Part shown: positions 26,603 to 35,662 of the stretch, piece by piece
How positions within the stretch are numbered: position 1 is the first letter of the stretch
Layout: each line of letters starts with the position of its first letter
NCBI GenBank assembly: GCA_020633195.1
Contig: JACKEC010000017.1
Location: 558,001 to 622,000 of the forward strand
Reading direction: 5' to 3'
DNA from: Sandaracinaceae bacterium
GTDB taxonomy: Bacteria; Myxococcota_A; Polyangia; Polyangiales; Sandaracinaceae
Length of the DNA stretch: 64,000 nt
Program-made: the position numbers and the translations under genes
Notes under the pieces: model-generated
Seen by the model: only the letters and a program-made list of their open reading frames with translations
Told to the model about the DNA's origin: nothing
Databases searched by the model: none

Positions 26603-27591
26603 GCGAAGCGGCCGACGTCGAGGCCGATGTCGGTCTCGCAGACCTTGGAGATGCTGCCCTCGGCGGTCCCGTCCGCGTTGACCTGGGCGGCGAAGGAGAA
26701 GCCGTTGGGGTCGAGGCACGCGGGCGTGTACGTCCCGTCGAGCCCGCCGACCGGCGCGCTGCCCACGGTCGTCCACGCGTCGACGAAGCCGAAGTCGTTA
26801 CGCCGCAGGTAGGTGTGCATCGCCTCGTCGAACGCGCCGTCCTCGGTGATCCACTCGACGACGACCTCCATGTCGATCGCGGGCTGCGTCGGCGACGGAA
26901 GGCGACAGACCACGAAGCCGCCTTCGTAGACGATGCGGAGGCGGAGGTTCGTGTCCGGGAGGGTCTCCGGGTACGTCGCTCGACCGCGCTCGTACGGGAA
27001 GGCGGTGGTGAGGTCCCGGACGGGCAGCCCCGCGAGGACGGCGTCGCCGGTGAAGGTCGGGTCGTCGCCGCACGCCTCGGTCATCGTCTCGAGCAGGATC
27101 GCGCCCTCCTCGGCGCCGCTGCAGGCCGGGCGGCGGGTGCACGCGAGGCCGCTCGCGGCGCAGACGCACTCGTCGCAGCCGTCGGCGGCCGCGAAGCGCT
27201 CGCCGTACGCGTGGGTCGCGCCCCCATAGGTGCAGCTCGAGGTGATGCCGCCGCACGTCCGCGCGGTGCACGTGGCCGCTCCGTCCGCGCCGCACACGCA
27301 GAAGTTGCAGTGGTCGCCGACGGGGTAGCGATCCCCGGCCGCGTGCTCGTCGAGGCAGCTCGGGCCGGCGTCGGTGGCGCCTGCGTCGGTGGCGCCCGCG
27401 TCGGTGGCGCCCGCGTCGGTGTTGCCCGCGTCGGTGTTGCCCGCGTCGGTGTTGCCCGCGTCGGTGGTGCCCGCGTCGGTGGTGCCCGCGTCGGTCGCGC
27501 TGGCGTCGATGCCGCCGGCGTCCGAGGTCGTCTCCCCGCCGCAGCCGGAGGTCGACACGAGGACGAGCGCGAGGAGGGTGCGTCGAAGCAT
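26590..27591 (-). CDS. Lipoprotein with Asp-Ala-Gly repeat linker and Cys-rich (VWC/pacifastin-like) modules
   Basis: About 333 residues. The signal LALVLVSTSGC has a lipobox. A tandem (TDAGN/T/A) linker of about nine five-residue units follows, encoded by near-identical 15-base repeats at 27370-27500. Two Cys-rich segments come next (CNFCVCGADGAATCTARTC and CDECVCAASGLACTRRPAC) that look like VWC or pacifastin-type folds, and then a beta-type domain of about 180 residues. It is probably displayed on the outer membrane. Function unknown. It overlaps the convergent gene by 13 bases. Confidence 0.75.
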   Translation of the reverse strand: MLRRTLLALVLVSTSGCGGETTSDAGGIDASATDAGTTDAGTTDAGNTDAGNTDAGNTDAGATDAGATDAGATDAGPSCLDEHAAGDRYPVGDHCNFCVCGADGAATCTARTCGGITSSCTYGGATHAYGERFAAADGCDECVCAASGLACTRRPACSGAEEGAILLETMTEACGDDPTFTGDAVLAGLPVRDLTTAFPYERGRATYPETLPDTNLRLRIVYEGGFVVCRLPSPTQPAIDMEVVVEWITEDGAFDEAMHTYLRRNDFGFVDAWTTVGSAPVGGLDGTYTPACLDPNGFSFAAQVNADGTAEGSISKVCETDIGLDVGRFAYAP

Positions 27592-27660
27592 GGCGCGGAG
27601 GTTAGCAGGGAGTCAGAGGGCGCCCGACTGGCGTCAGCCCGCGCGCACGCTGACGCTCTT

Positions 27661-27720
27661 CGGGCACGGGCACGGGCACGGGCACGGGCACGTTAGCGGG
27701 CTGCTCGTCAGCAGCTCGCT
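27661..27720. terminator. GGGCAC tandem repeats next to a hairpin at the SulP gene end
   Basis: Four to five copies of GGGCAC are followed by AGCGGGCTGCT-CGTC-AGCAGCTCGCT (27695-27720), an 11-base stem with one mismatch. It overlaps the stop of the SulP/STAS gene and probably ends its transcript. The same hairpin recurs at 31955-31980. Confidence 0.55.
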
Positions 27721-29516
27721 ACGCGTCGGGGGTGTCGTCCAGCGCGCGGAGGTGCTGCCGGATGGGGCAGCTCGCGAGGCACGCGTGCTCGCCGGCGAGC
27801 TCGAGCGCGCGGTGCAGGCCGCGGTCCGAGGCGTGGAACCACGTGTCGGTCTTGGCGAAGACGTTCTCGGGCGCGAGCGTCGCGAGCGTCTCGGTGCGCT
27901 CGAGCACCCCCGCCGCCTCCTCGCGGACGCCCACCACCACGAGGTAGCGACCCTCGGCGCGCAGCCGCGTCGCCGCGTCGGCGAGCGTCTGGGTGATCGT
28001 CACGTCCATCCCGAACGCGCGCCGCAGCCGGAGCCAGACCACCTTCACCTCCGGCTCCTCGATGAGATCGTCGAGGGCGTTCGCGAGCTCGCCGGCCGCG
28101 CCGAAGAAGAGCTGACCCTCGAGCTGGAGCAAGCGAATCGACTTGCACTCTCGGTCGGGCAGCGAGGGGTCGCCCGGGCGCAGCTCCATCAGGTTGCCCT
28201 CGTCGTCGAAGACGAGGCGGTGGATCGTGAGGAGCCGCGCGCGCCGCATGAACAGGAAGACGCTCACGCGCGACGCCCACGTAGATCGCGTGGTCGAGGC
28301 GCAGCACCCAGGTCGCGAGCACGGTGACCACGAACGCCGCGGCGTCCGAGCGGCGCGCCCGCAGGATCTTGCGGATCCGAGCCACGTCGACGAGGTCGTA
28401 CGCGACCACGAGCAAGAGGCCCGCGAGCGCGGCGATCGGCGTGTGGTTCACGGCGGGCCCGAGGGCGAGCAGCACCCCGATCATCATCGCGCCGCTCAGG
28501 ACGCCGACGAGGCGGCTGACCCCGCCGACCTGGTGGTTCAGCGCCGACCGCGAGAGGCTGCCGCTGACCGGGTAGCCGCCGAAGAACGCCGCGGCGAGGT
28601 TGGCGAGGCCCTGGCCGACGAACTCCACGGACAGATCCAGGCGCTGCCCGGTCCGCGCGGCCAGGGCGCGCGCGACCGACGAGGACTCGACCAGCGACAG
28701 GACGCTCGCGGCGATCGCGACGGGGAGGAGCCGCTGCCAGTTCTCGAAGCCCCAGGCGAACGCGCCCGCCCCGCTCGAGAGCGTCAGCGGGGGCAGCCCC
28801 GCGGGGACGGGCGACAGGTCGCCGATGCGCGTGAGCCCGAACCGGGCGTGACCGTCGAGCGCCCAGCTCGCGAGGGTGAGCGCGGCGAGCATCCCCATCG
28901 GGCCAGGGATGCGGCGGTTGATCTTGCGCAGCGCGACGATACCGACGAGCGTCACCAACCCCACGCCGACCGCCCAGCCGTTGACGCCGTCGAGGTGCGT
29001 CCCCCAGAAGCGCAGCTTCTCGAAGAGGTTGCCGCGCGTCCCCTCGGTGGCGGTGAGGTGGTGGAGCTGGCCGGCGCCGATGAGCACGCCGGCGCCGGTG
29101 ATGTAGCCCATCACGACGGGCACGGAGATGTAGTCGACGAGGCGCCCGAGCCGCAGCGCGCCCGCGGTGAGCTGGATGGCGCCGACGAGGAACGCGAGCA
29201 GGAGCGCCGTCGGCACGGGGTCGAGCCCCGCCGCCGCCGCGCCCGCGGTGCCGACGAGGAGCGAGAGCGCGTTCGTCGGCCCCGTGATCACGTGGCGCGA
29301 CGAACGGAACAGCGCGCCGACCACCGTGGGCACGGCCGCGGCGTACAAGCCCATCGCCGGCGGCAGGCCCGCGATCATCGCGTAGGCGACGCCCTGCGGG
29401 ACGGCCAGGAAGGTCGCGGTCGCCGCGGCGACGAGGTCCTTGCTCAGGTCCGCGGTGCGATACCCGGCGAGGTCCGTGAACGGCAGATAGCGAGCCCATG
29501 CCTCACGAATCCCCAT
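27719..29516 (-). CDS. SulP-family anion permease with C-terminal STAS domain, one frameshift
   Basis: The membrane part (from 29516, MGIREAWARYLPFTDLAGYR) shows SulP features: DLVAAATATFLAVPQGVAYA, GLYAAAVPTVVGALF, HVITGPTNALSLL and FFGGYPVSGSLSRSALN. This domain would move sulfate, bicarbonate or a related anion. The C-terminal STAS domain (LLQLEGQLFFGAAGELANAL) follows in a different frame from about 28267. Near 28270 the sequence reads GTCGCG-C-GTGAGC; dropping one C joins YVGVA to VSVFLFMRRAR in frame. So it is one gene of about 598 residues with a one-base indel, or two genes if the shift is real. The 3' end overlaps the hairpin. Confidence 0.85.
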
Positions 29517-29600
29517 CGCGCCTCCCCGCCGTAGCGCGCCCACTCCGTTGCGTCGAGAAACCCGAGGGTTCGAGCCGCGCGGTGCTAGGCTCACGCCGCG

Positions 29601-31757
29601 TTGCGCCTCGCGATCTACGCGTCGACGATCCTCGGGAGCGCGCTGCTCCTCTTCGCCGTGCAGCCGATGGTCGGCAAGGCCCTGTTGCCTCGCCTCGGCG
29701 GCGTGCCCGGCGCGTGGACGGCGTGCCTGCTGTTCTTCCAGGCGGCGCTGCTCGTCGGCTACGGGTACGTGTGGGCGGGCGTTCGCGCTCCGTTCCGGGT
29801 CCGGGTCGCGGCGCACGTCGCGTTGCTCGCGGTCGGCGCGCTCCTCGTGGTGCCGTTCGGTTGGCTCGACGGAGTCGGCGGGCTCTCGTCGGCGGAGTCG
29901 CCCGTCGCGTACGCGCTCGCGTACCTCGGCGCCAACGTCGGCCTCGCGTTCGCGCTGCTGAGCGCGACCACGCCGCTGCTCTCGAGCTGGTACGCGGCGT
30001 CGGGGGGAGGGCGGCCCTACTTCCTCTACGCGGCGAGCAACGCGGGGAGCCTCGGCGCGCTCGTCGCCTACCCGGTGCTCGTCGAGCCGTGGATGGATCT
30101 CGACACGCAGGCGCTGGTGTTCCGGGTCGGCTTCGGCGCGATCGCGATCGCGATCGCGGTCGCCGGCGCGATGGCGATCGGCGCGGGCGCGGACACGGTC
30201 CGGCCGGCTCGCTCGGACGAGCGCCTCACGTGGCGGCGCCGCGCGAAGTGGGCGGGCCTCGCGTTCATCCCGACGACCCTGCTCGCGGGCTCGACGTCGT
30301 ACGTCTCGACCGACCTCGCGCCGCTGCCGCTGATCTGGGTGCTCCCCCTCGCGATCTACCTCGCGAGCTTCATCGTCGCGTTCGGCGAGCGCTTCCGCGC
30401 GCCCCCGCCGCTCCTCGGCCGAGCCGCGTGCTTGGTCGCGGTGGTGCTCGTGTTCGTCACCACCTCGCACGCGAACGAGCCGGTCTGGCTGCTCGGCACG
30501 ATGCACCTGCTCTTCCTCGGCGCGGGGAGCTGGATCGCGCACCGGCGCCTCGCGGAGGACGCGCCGCACCCCGACCACCTGCCCGAGTTCTACGTGTGGA
30601 TCGCGGCCGGCGGGGTGCTCGGCACGCTGGTGACGGCGGTGGTCGCGCCCCTGGTCCTGCCGGACCTGTGGGAGTACCCGGCCGCGATCGCGTTCGCCTG
30701 CATGGCGCGCGGCAAGGGCGGCATCGTGCAGGACGACCGCCCTTGGAAGCAGGACGTGCCGCACGTGCTCGCGGTCGCGGCGATCGCGGCGGGGCTCCGC
30801 CTGACGGTGCCGCTCCTCGGGGTCGAGGACCCGCAGATCGTCGGGCTGATCAGCTTCGTGCCGGCGGCCTTCTACTCGTACCGGTGGATGCCGCTCCGGA
30901 GGCGCTACACCCTTTGCTTGCTCGCGCTGGTCCTCGCGGCGGGGTTGACCCAGGAGCGCGGCGACCGGCGCCTCACCGACCGCTCGTTCTTCGGCGTGGT
31001 GCGCGTGGTGGACGCGGGCGAGGAGCGGCACCTCCTGCACGGCACGACGCTGCACGGCACCCAGCGGCTCGACCAGCGCGACCGCTGCGAGCCGATGGCC
31101 TACTACGTCCCGCAGGGGCCGCTCGGCGCCGTGTTCCGGGCGCACCGCGCCGCGGGCCGTCACGGGCGCTCGGTCGCGATCGGCCTCGGGACGGGGGCCG
31201 TCGCCTGCTACGCGGCGCCAGACGAGCCCTGGCGGATCATCGAGATCAACCCGGACGTGATCGAGATCGCGAGCGACCCGCGCTGGTTCACGTACCTCTC
31301 CAACTCGCCTGGCGACGTCGACGTGACCCTCGGGGACGGCCGGATCGGCCTGACCGAGGAGCGCGACGCGAGCCTCTCGCTCATCGTCGTCGACGCCTTC
31401 AACTCGGACTCGGTGCCCGTCCACCTCCTCACCCGCGAGGCGATCCGCCTCTACCTCGAGAAGCTCGAGCCGGGCGGCTGGGTCGTGCTGCACCTGTCCA
31501 ACCGCGTGCTCGACCTCCCGCGCGTGGTCGCCGACGTCGTCGCGGCCGAGGGCGTCCACGCGGTGCTGGCCGACGACGAGAACGCCACCTACGCCGTGGT
31601 CGCGCGCGACGCCGAGGCGCTCGCGCCGCTCGCGCCGCCCTACTGGCAGCCCCTCGCCCACGGCGTCGCCGCGCGGGCGTGGACCGACTCTTTCTCGAGC
31701 CTCACGTCCGCCTTCCAGCCCCCCGACGACCCGTGGTGGCCGGACTGGGCCCGCTGA
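29601..31757 (+). CDS. Fused MFS transporter / spermidine synthase-like methyltransferase-fold protein
   Basis: 718 residues from a TTG start. The first roughly 450 form membrane helices (LGSALLLFAVQPMVGKALLP, PLIWVLPLAIYLASFIVAFG and others). The last roughly 250 form a soluble Rossmann domain (SVAIGLGTGAVACYA, ITL-type DVDVTLGDGRIGL and LIVVDAFNSDSVPVHLL) of the polyamine-synthase type. Such fusions are common in delta-proteobacteria, but their substrate is not established. The start is just downstream of a compact divergent region with SulP, and the stop is followed at once by a hairpin. Confidence 0.88.
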   Translation: MRLAIYASTILGSALLLFAVQPMVGKALLPRLGGVPGAWTACLLFFQAALLVGYGYVWAGVRAPFRVRVAAHVALLAVGALLVVPFGWLDGVGGLSSAESPVAYALAYLGANVGLAFALLSATTPLLSSWYAASGGGRPYFLYAASNAGSLGALVAYPVLVEPWMDLDTQALVFRVGFGAIAIAIAVAGAMAIGAGADTVRPARSDERLTWRRRAKWAGLAFIPTTLLAGSTSYVSTDLAPLPLIWVLPLAIYLASFIVAFGERFRAPPPLLGRAACLVAVVLVFVTTSHANEPVWLLGTMHLLFLGAGSWIAHRRLAEDAPHPDHLPEFYVWIAAGGVLGTLVTAVVAPLVLPDLWEYPAAIAFACMARGKGGIVQDDRPWKQDVPHVLAVAAIAAGLRLTVPLLGVEDPQIVGLISFVPAAFYSYRWMPLRRRYTLCLLALVLAAGLTQERGDRRLTDRSFFGVVRVVDAGEERHLLHGTTLHGTQRLDQRDRCEPMAYYVPQGPLGAVFRAHRAAGRHGRSVAIGLGTGAVACYAAPDEPWRIIEINPDVIEIASDPRWFTYLSNSPGDVDVTLGDGRIGLTEERDASLSLIVVDAFNSDSVPVHLLTREAIRLYLEKLEPGGWVVLHLSNRVLDLPRVVADVVAAEGVHAVLADDENATYAVVARDAEALAPLAPPYWQPLAHGVAARAWTDSFSSLTSAFQPPDDPWWPDWAR

Positions 31758-31803
31758 GCAGGCTGCTGAAATGGGCCCGAAGGGACCATTTCGGAGCCTG
31801 CTC
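31756..31803 (+). terminator. Long bulged hairpin after the MFS/spermidine synthase fusion
   Basis: GAGCAGGCT pairs with AGCCTGCTC (nine bases), with an inner AAATGG/CCATTT and CCC-GAA-GGG stem. It starts inside the stop codon. No T-run follows; instead GTGCCC repeats begin. Confidence 0.5.
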
Positions 31804-31935
31804 CGTGCCCGTGCCCTTGCCCTTGCCCGTGCCCGCCCGTGACCCGTGAGCGTTCCCCGTGCCCGACATCAGGCGCCTTCTGCGGGAACGGTTGACGGGA
31901 ACGGTCCGGGCACGGGCACGGGCACGGGCATGCGC
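31800..31935. repeat. GTGCCC/GGGCAC tandem hexamers in both orientations
   Basis: CGTGCCCGTGCCCTTGCCC-type repeats run from about 31803 to 31862, and GGGCACGGGCACGGGCAC from about 31914 to 31930. Each block adjoins a hairpin. A GCGCGC-TTC-GCGCGC stem follows at 31932. No gene is present. Confidence 0.55.
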
Positions 31936-31954
31936 GCTTCGCGCGCGGCACGGA

Positions 31955-31980
31955 AGCGGGCTGCTTTTCAGCAGCCCGCT
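31955..31980 (-). terminator. Perfect 11-base-stem hairpin downstream of the outer-membrane protein gene
   Basis: AGCGGGCTGCT-TTTC-AGCAGCCCGCT is a perfect 11-base stem with a four-base loop. It lies six bases past the stop at 31987 (minus strand), so it probably ends that transcript. It is nearly identical to the hairpin at 27695-27720. Confidence 0.6.
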
Positions 31981-31986
31981 GAGCCG

Positions 31987-32568
31987 CTACCCGCCGAACT
32001 GGAAGGTGAGGCCGAAGGCGATGTAGGGGGAGCCGACGCGGAGGGTCAGGAGGAAGTTCTCGCTGACGTGGAAGCTGCCGCCGACGGTCCAGACGAACCA
32101 CATGCCCGGCTCTCGCCAGTCGAAGTTGCCGTGGTCCCACCAGGCGGGGTGGATGAAGAACTGGCCGCCGACCTCGGCGAACGCGGACCAGTTCTCCGAG
32201 AAGTAGAATTCCCAGTGGAGCGTCACCGGGAAGCCGAAGCCGGCGTTGTAGTCCCAGTTGTTGCAGTTGCCCATGCCGAGGCTCTGGCAACGCCAGCGGA
32301 TCCAGTAGAAGTCGAACCCGAAGTTCAGGTAGACGGCGTTGTTGATCGAGTCGACGAAGCCGTTCTCCACGAGCGGGATGCCGAAGCGGATCCCCGTGGC
32401 GGCGCCGACGCCCCACCAGGTGAAGCCGCCGTGGATGTCGAGCTGGAAGGGCCGGCCTCCGGTGTGGGGCCGCTCGATGTAGCTGCGTCCGCTCTGCGCT
32501 TCCGCGTTGCCGGGGGCGCAGAGGGCGAGTCCGAGTCCGAGGGCGAGGGCGAGGCCGATGGTCCGCAT
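31987..32568 (-). CDS. Hypothetical outer-membrane beta-barrel protein
   Basis: 193 residues with a clear signal peptide (GLALALGLGLALCAPGNAEA). The mature part is rich in Trp, Phe, Gly and Tyr in alternating strands (LDIHGGFTWWGVGAATGIRF, VTLHWEFYFSENWSAFAEVG, FLLTLRVGSPYIAFGLTFQF), and the terminal Phe-Gly-Gly is close to the end typical of outer-membrane barrels. Two Cys (RCQSLGMGNC) may form a disulfide. No family is recognised. It is encoded 10 bases after the FAD oxidoreductase on the same strand and may be co-transcribed. Confidence 0.65.
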   Translation of the reverse strand: MRTIGLALALGLGLALCAPGNAEAQSGRSYIERPHTGGRPFQLDIHGGFTWWGVGAATGIRFGIPLVENGFVDSINNAVYLNFGFDFYWIRWRCQSLGMGNCNNWDYNAGFGFPVTLHWEFYFSENWSAFAEVGGQFFIHPAWWDHGNFDWREPGMWFVWTVGGSFHVSENFLLTLRVGSPYIAFGLTFQFGG

Positions 32569-32578
32569 GCCCCCGAGT

Positions 32579-34189
32579 CTACCGTCTCGCGAGGGGCGCG
32601 AGGAAGCGCGCTGCGTCGACCGGCTCCGCGCTCAGGGTCGCGAGCACGCCGCCCATCATCGCGCCGATCACCCCCACCGTCGCGACCTCGCTGCCGCTGA
32701 AGAAGAGGTTCTGCACCGGCGCGCGCGGCCGCAGCCACCGGTTCTCGAAGCGCGTCGGGGTCGGCTCGAGCCCGTAGATCGAGCCCCGCACCGGGCGCAC
32801 GAAGTGCTCGGTCGACACCGGGGTGCTCAGCTCCGCGAACACGAGGTGCTTCTCGAGCTCGGGCATGTGCTCGAAGAGCTGCGCGAGGAGCCGCTCCTTC
32901 ATGCGGGTCTTGAACGCCTCGTATTCGTCGCCGCGCTTCTTCCAGCGGCCGTCCCGCCACGGGACGAAGACGTCGTAGGGCACGAAGGTGACGACCTCGC
33001 CGGTGTGGCGCTCCTTCGGGCCCGGGTCGTGCTCGGGGTCCTTGAGCGACGGGAACGAGCAGTAGAGGACGGGCGCCGGGTCGAGCGTCTCCGCGTCGAC
33101 CGAGACGTCCCACCCGTCGACCTCGGTGTCCCACGTCTCGTAGAACCACTTGTTCGCCGCGCCCGCGCCGGCCGCGCGGATGTCGCCCTCGAAGCCGACG
33201 TAGAGGCAGACGTGCGCGGGGCCCGGCGGGAGCGCGTCGACCTCCTGCGCCCACGCGTCGTCGCAGTGCGGCGCGGGCAGCAGGCGGCGCACCGTGGAGG
33301 CGACCCCCGCCGCGCTCACCACGCGGTCGGCGCGCACCTCGCGTCCGTCGGTCAGCCGCGCGCCCACCGCGGCGCCGCCCTCCACGAGGATGTGATCGAC
33401 GTCGGCGCGGATGGCCGTCCAGCCCCCCGCGTCGGCGACCGTCTGCAAGAGCGTCTGCGCGATCCGCGAGGCGCCGCCCACGGGGTAGTAGCCGCCGTGG
33501 AAGAAGTGCTTCACGACCAGCGCCTGCATCGCGAACGAGGAGCGGCTCGGGACCGACCCGTAGTAGCCCCACTGCGCCGCGAACACCGACTGCAGGTGCG
33601 GGTCGTCGGTGAGCTCGCGGATCGTGTCGAGCGTCGACGTGGTCAGGTACTTCTTCGCCTCGCGGCCGAACATCAGGTCGGTGACGCGGCCCACCTTCTC
33701 CGGCGCGAGCCGCGAGAGGTAGTAGGTCTTCATGCTCTTGGAGACGGCGCGGACGAGGTGCAGGTACTCGTCGATCGCCTTGGTCTCGTCCGGGAACGCG
33801 TCGATCAGGTTCTGGCGAAAGTCCGCGGGGGTGTCCGGGAAGTCGATGCGGAAGCCGTCGGGGTAGTGGAACTCGTCGTACACGTCGCCGAGCGAGGCCC
33901 ACTCGAGCTTCCCGTCGGTGAGGGCGGTCAGGATGCGACCGGTGAGCGAGTGATCGGTCACCTCGCCGACCGCGTGCACGCCCACGTCCCACTTGAAGCC
34001 GGGGCGCTTGAACATGTGGGTGAAGCCGCCCGGGACGTAGTGCTGCTCGAGCACGAGCACCCGCTTGCCGAGCTTCGCGAGCAGGGCCGCGGTGGTCATC
34101 CCGCCCATGCCCGAGCCGATCACGAGGTAGTCGTAGGGTCCCGGGGGGAAGTCCTTGCTCCAGGGCTTGGCGTCGTCGTCGGTCGACAT
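32579..34189 (-). CDS. Phytoene desaturase / carotenoid isomerase-type FAD oxidoreductase
   Basis: 536 residues. The FAD-binding motif is at the N-terminus (DYLVIGSGMGGMTTAALLA) with LVLEQHYVPGGFTHMF, a typical CrtI/CrtISO/retinol-saturase signature. VSAAGVASTVRRLL and the C-terminal NLFFSGSEVATVGVIGAMMG FAD contact follow. It likely acts on a polyene or retinoid-like isoprenoid; without other crt genes near, the substrate is not fixed. It may be membrane-associated. The frame is uninterrupted. The next gene downstream is the barrel protein. Confidence 0.82.
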   Translation of the reverse strand: MSTDDDAKPWSKDFPPGPYDYLVIGSGMGGMTTAALLAKLGKRVLVLEQHYVPGGFTHMFKRPGFKWDVGVHAVGEVTDHSLTGRILTALTDGKLEWASLGDVYDEFHYPDGFRIDFPDTPADFRQNLIDAFPDETKAIDEYLHLVRAVSKSMKTYYLSRLAPEKVGRVTDLMFGREAKKYLTTSTLDTIRELTDDPHLQSVFAAQWGYYGSVPSRSSFAMQALVVKHFFHGGYYPVGGASRIAQTLLQTVADAGGWTAIRADVDHILVEGGAAVGARLTDGREVRADRVVSAAGVASTVRRLLPAPHCDDAWAQEVDALPPGPAHVCLYVGFEGDIRAAGAGAANKWFYETWDTEVDGWDVSVDAETLDPAPVLYCSFPSLKDPEHDPGPKERHTGEVVTFVPYDVFVPWRDGRWKKRGDEYEAFKTRMKERLLAQLFEHMPELEKHLVFAELSTPVSTEHFVRPVRGSIYGLEPTPTRFENRWLRPRAPVQNLFFSGSEVATVGVIGAMMGGVLATLSAEPVDAARFLAPLARR

Positions 34190-34327
34190 CGCCCAGCCTT
34201 AGCACGCCGGCCAGGCTGGGTACCGGGGACCCCCGTCCCCTGGTCGCTCGGGTTGCCGGTTGGGGGGGGTTGCTCACGATTCGCCGAGAAAAACGGGCCG
34301 GGCATGGGCCTTGCGCAAGGGGAGGGC

Positions 34328-35341
34328 ATGACCCGCTCCACCTCGGCCACCCTCGTCACCCTCGTCGCCCTCCTCGCCGTCCTCGGGGGCTGCGCCACCG
34401 CCGCGAAGCTCGGCGAGATCCCCGACATCACGTCGGGCAAGGCCGACGGGAGCCTCGAGGTCGAGGACCGCGGCGCCCTGACGATCGGCGCGCCGGTCGA
34501 CGGTCGCCTCGTCGGAGGCCGCGCCCACCAGTGGACGTTCGAGCTGACCGCGAGCGCCGAGCTCACCTTCACCACGACGGGCGAGGACGTCGACACGGTG
34601 CTCTACGTCCACGACGCCGAGGGCGAGCTGGCCATGGACGACGACGGCGGCGCCGGCTACCTCTCGTCGCTCACCCTGCCCCTCGACGCGGGCACCTACC
34701 GCGTGACCGTCGCGCTCTACGGCAACGAGGGCGAGGGCGACTTCGGCCTCGCGTCCACCTGCGCGGGTGACGGCTGCGGCGCGGCCAACGACCCCTGGGC
34801 GCTCGCCCGCGACGTCGACCTCCACCACGTCGCCTTCACCGACGCGACCCCGATCCCCGAGAGCTACACGCGCGCGGTCGGCACCTCGCCGGTCGGCCTC
34901 AGCTCGCCCGAGTGGTGGCAGCGCTGGAGCGGCGGCGCGACGCAGTCCTTCTCGTGGGGCGAGGGCTCGCCCTACGGTCAGCGCTGCGCGCAGGCCTCGG
35001 CGATCCGGCTCGAGGCGATCATGGCCCACGAGGTCACCGACGCCGACGGCGCCGTCCACTACCCCGGCCGCGAGGCGTTCCAGGCCCTCATCGACGGCAG
35101 CGGCTGGTCCGGCTCGATGTTCAACTGGGTCGAGGACGTCTCGCAGGGCGGCTACACCGTCTTCGACCCGGCCACCATGTGGGCATGGCGCACCGGCACC
35201 GTGAAGTGGATCACGATCGTCCGCGAGGACGGCAGCTGCGACCTCCCGACCCTCGACCTGGTGCAGCGCTTCGCCGACACCTGCCTCGCGCAGGCCGAGC
35301 GCGACGGCGGCGAGATCCAGGGCTGCCGCGCCAGCAACTAG
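34328..35341 (+). CDS. Lipoprotein with N-terminal PPC domain
   Basis: About 337 residues. GGAGG just upstream of ATG 34328 supports this start. The signal ends LLAVLGGC (lipobox). A bacterial pre-peptidase C-terminal (PPC)-like beta-sandwich follows (GRLVGGRAHQWTFELTA, VDTVLYVHDAEGELAMDDDG, AGTYRVTVALYG). A longer unrecognised domain with Trp-rich segments and Cys pairs comes after it. It lacks a catalytic protease signature. It is expected to be surface exposed. Its stop overlaps that of the small minus-strand frame at 35338. Confidence 0.75.
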   Translation: MTRSTSATLVTLVALLAVLGGCATAAKLGEIPDITSGKADGSLEVEDRGALTIGAPVDGRLVGGRAHQWTFELTASAELTFTTTGEDVDTVLYVHDAEGELAMDDDGGAGYLSSLTLPLDAGTYRVTVALYGNEGEGDFGLASTCAGDGCGAANDPWALARDVDLHHVAFTDATPIPESYTRAVGTSPVGLSSPEWWQRWSGGATQSFSWGEGSPYGQRCAQASAIRLEAIMAHEVTDADGAVHYPGREAFQALIDGSGWSGSMFNWVEDVSQGGYTVFDPATMWAWRTGTVKWITIVREDGSCDLPTLDLVQRFADTCLAQAERDGGEIQGCRASN

Positions 35342-35551
35342 GGCCGGCTGATCTCGAAGCGACGGAGCCCTGCGAGTAGCGGCCCCGAGGATCCCGAGGG
35401 CCGCGATGCCCGCGCGGGCCGAGAGCTCCGCGCCGTAGCGATCCGAGCTGCCGTCGAGCGGAACCTGAACCCCGGTTGCGACGTGCGCGGCGGCGGCGCA
35501 GCCGGTGAGCGCGAGGAGGGTCGAGAGGCTCAGGCCGAGGCGGGTCCGCAC
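35338..35551 (-). CDS. Small possible lipoprotein, needs one frameshift
   Basis: A GTG at 35551 opens a typical lipoprotein signal (RTRLGLSLSTLLALTGC) followed by about 45 residues (HVATGVQVPLDGSSDRYGAE, then ALGILGA). In this frame no stop occurs for a long way. One indel near 35385 would give a plausible end (LAGLRRFEISRP, TAG) at 35338. It overlaps the stop of the convergent lipoprotein gene. The signal peptide is convincing; the rest is inference. Confidence 0.35.
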
Positions 35552-35662
35552 CGCTCGCGAGGGTACCCCCCCGATGACCGTGCGGGGCTTGCAACCGGGA
35601 TCGAAACGTGACCCCAATGGCGGCGCGCGATCCCGGGGGGCGGGACGGCAGGTGGGGGGGCG

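Noticed and set aside
27708..31661. Very long minus-strand open frame over the SulP and MFS/spermidine synthase genes
   Set aside because: Only its SulP portion is protein-like. The part antisense to 29601-31757 is Arg/Glu/His-rich, the usual result of high GC.
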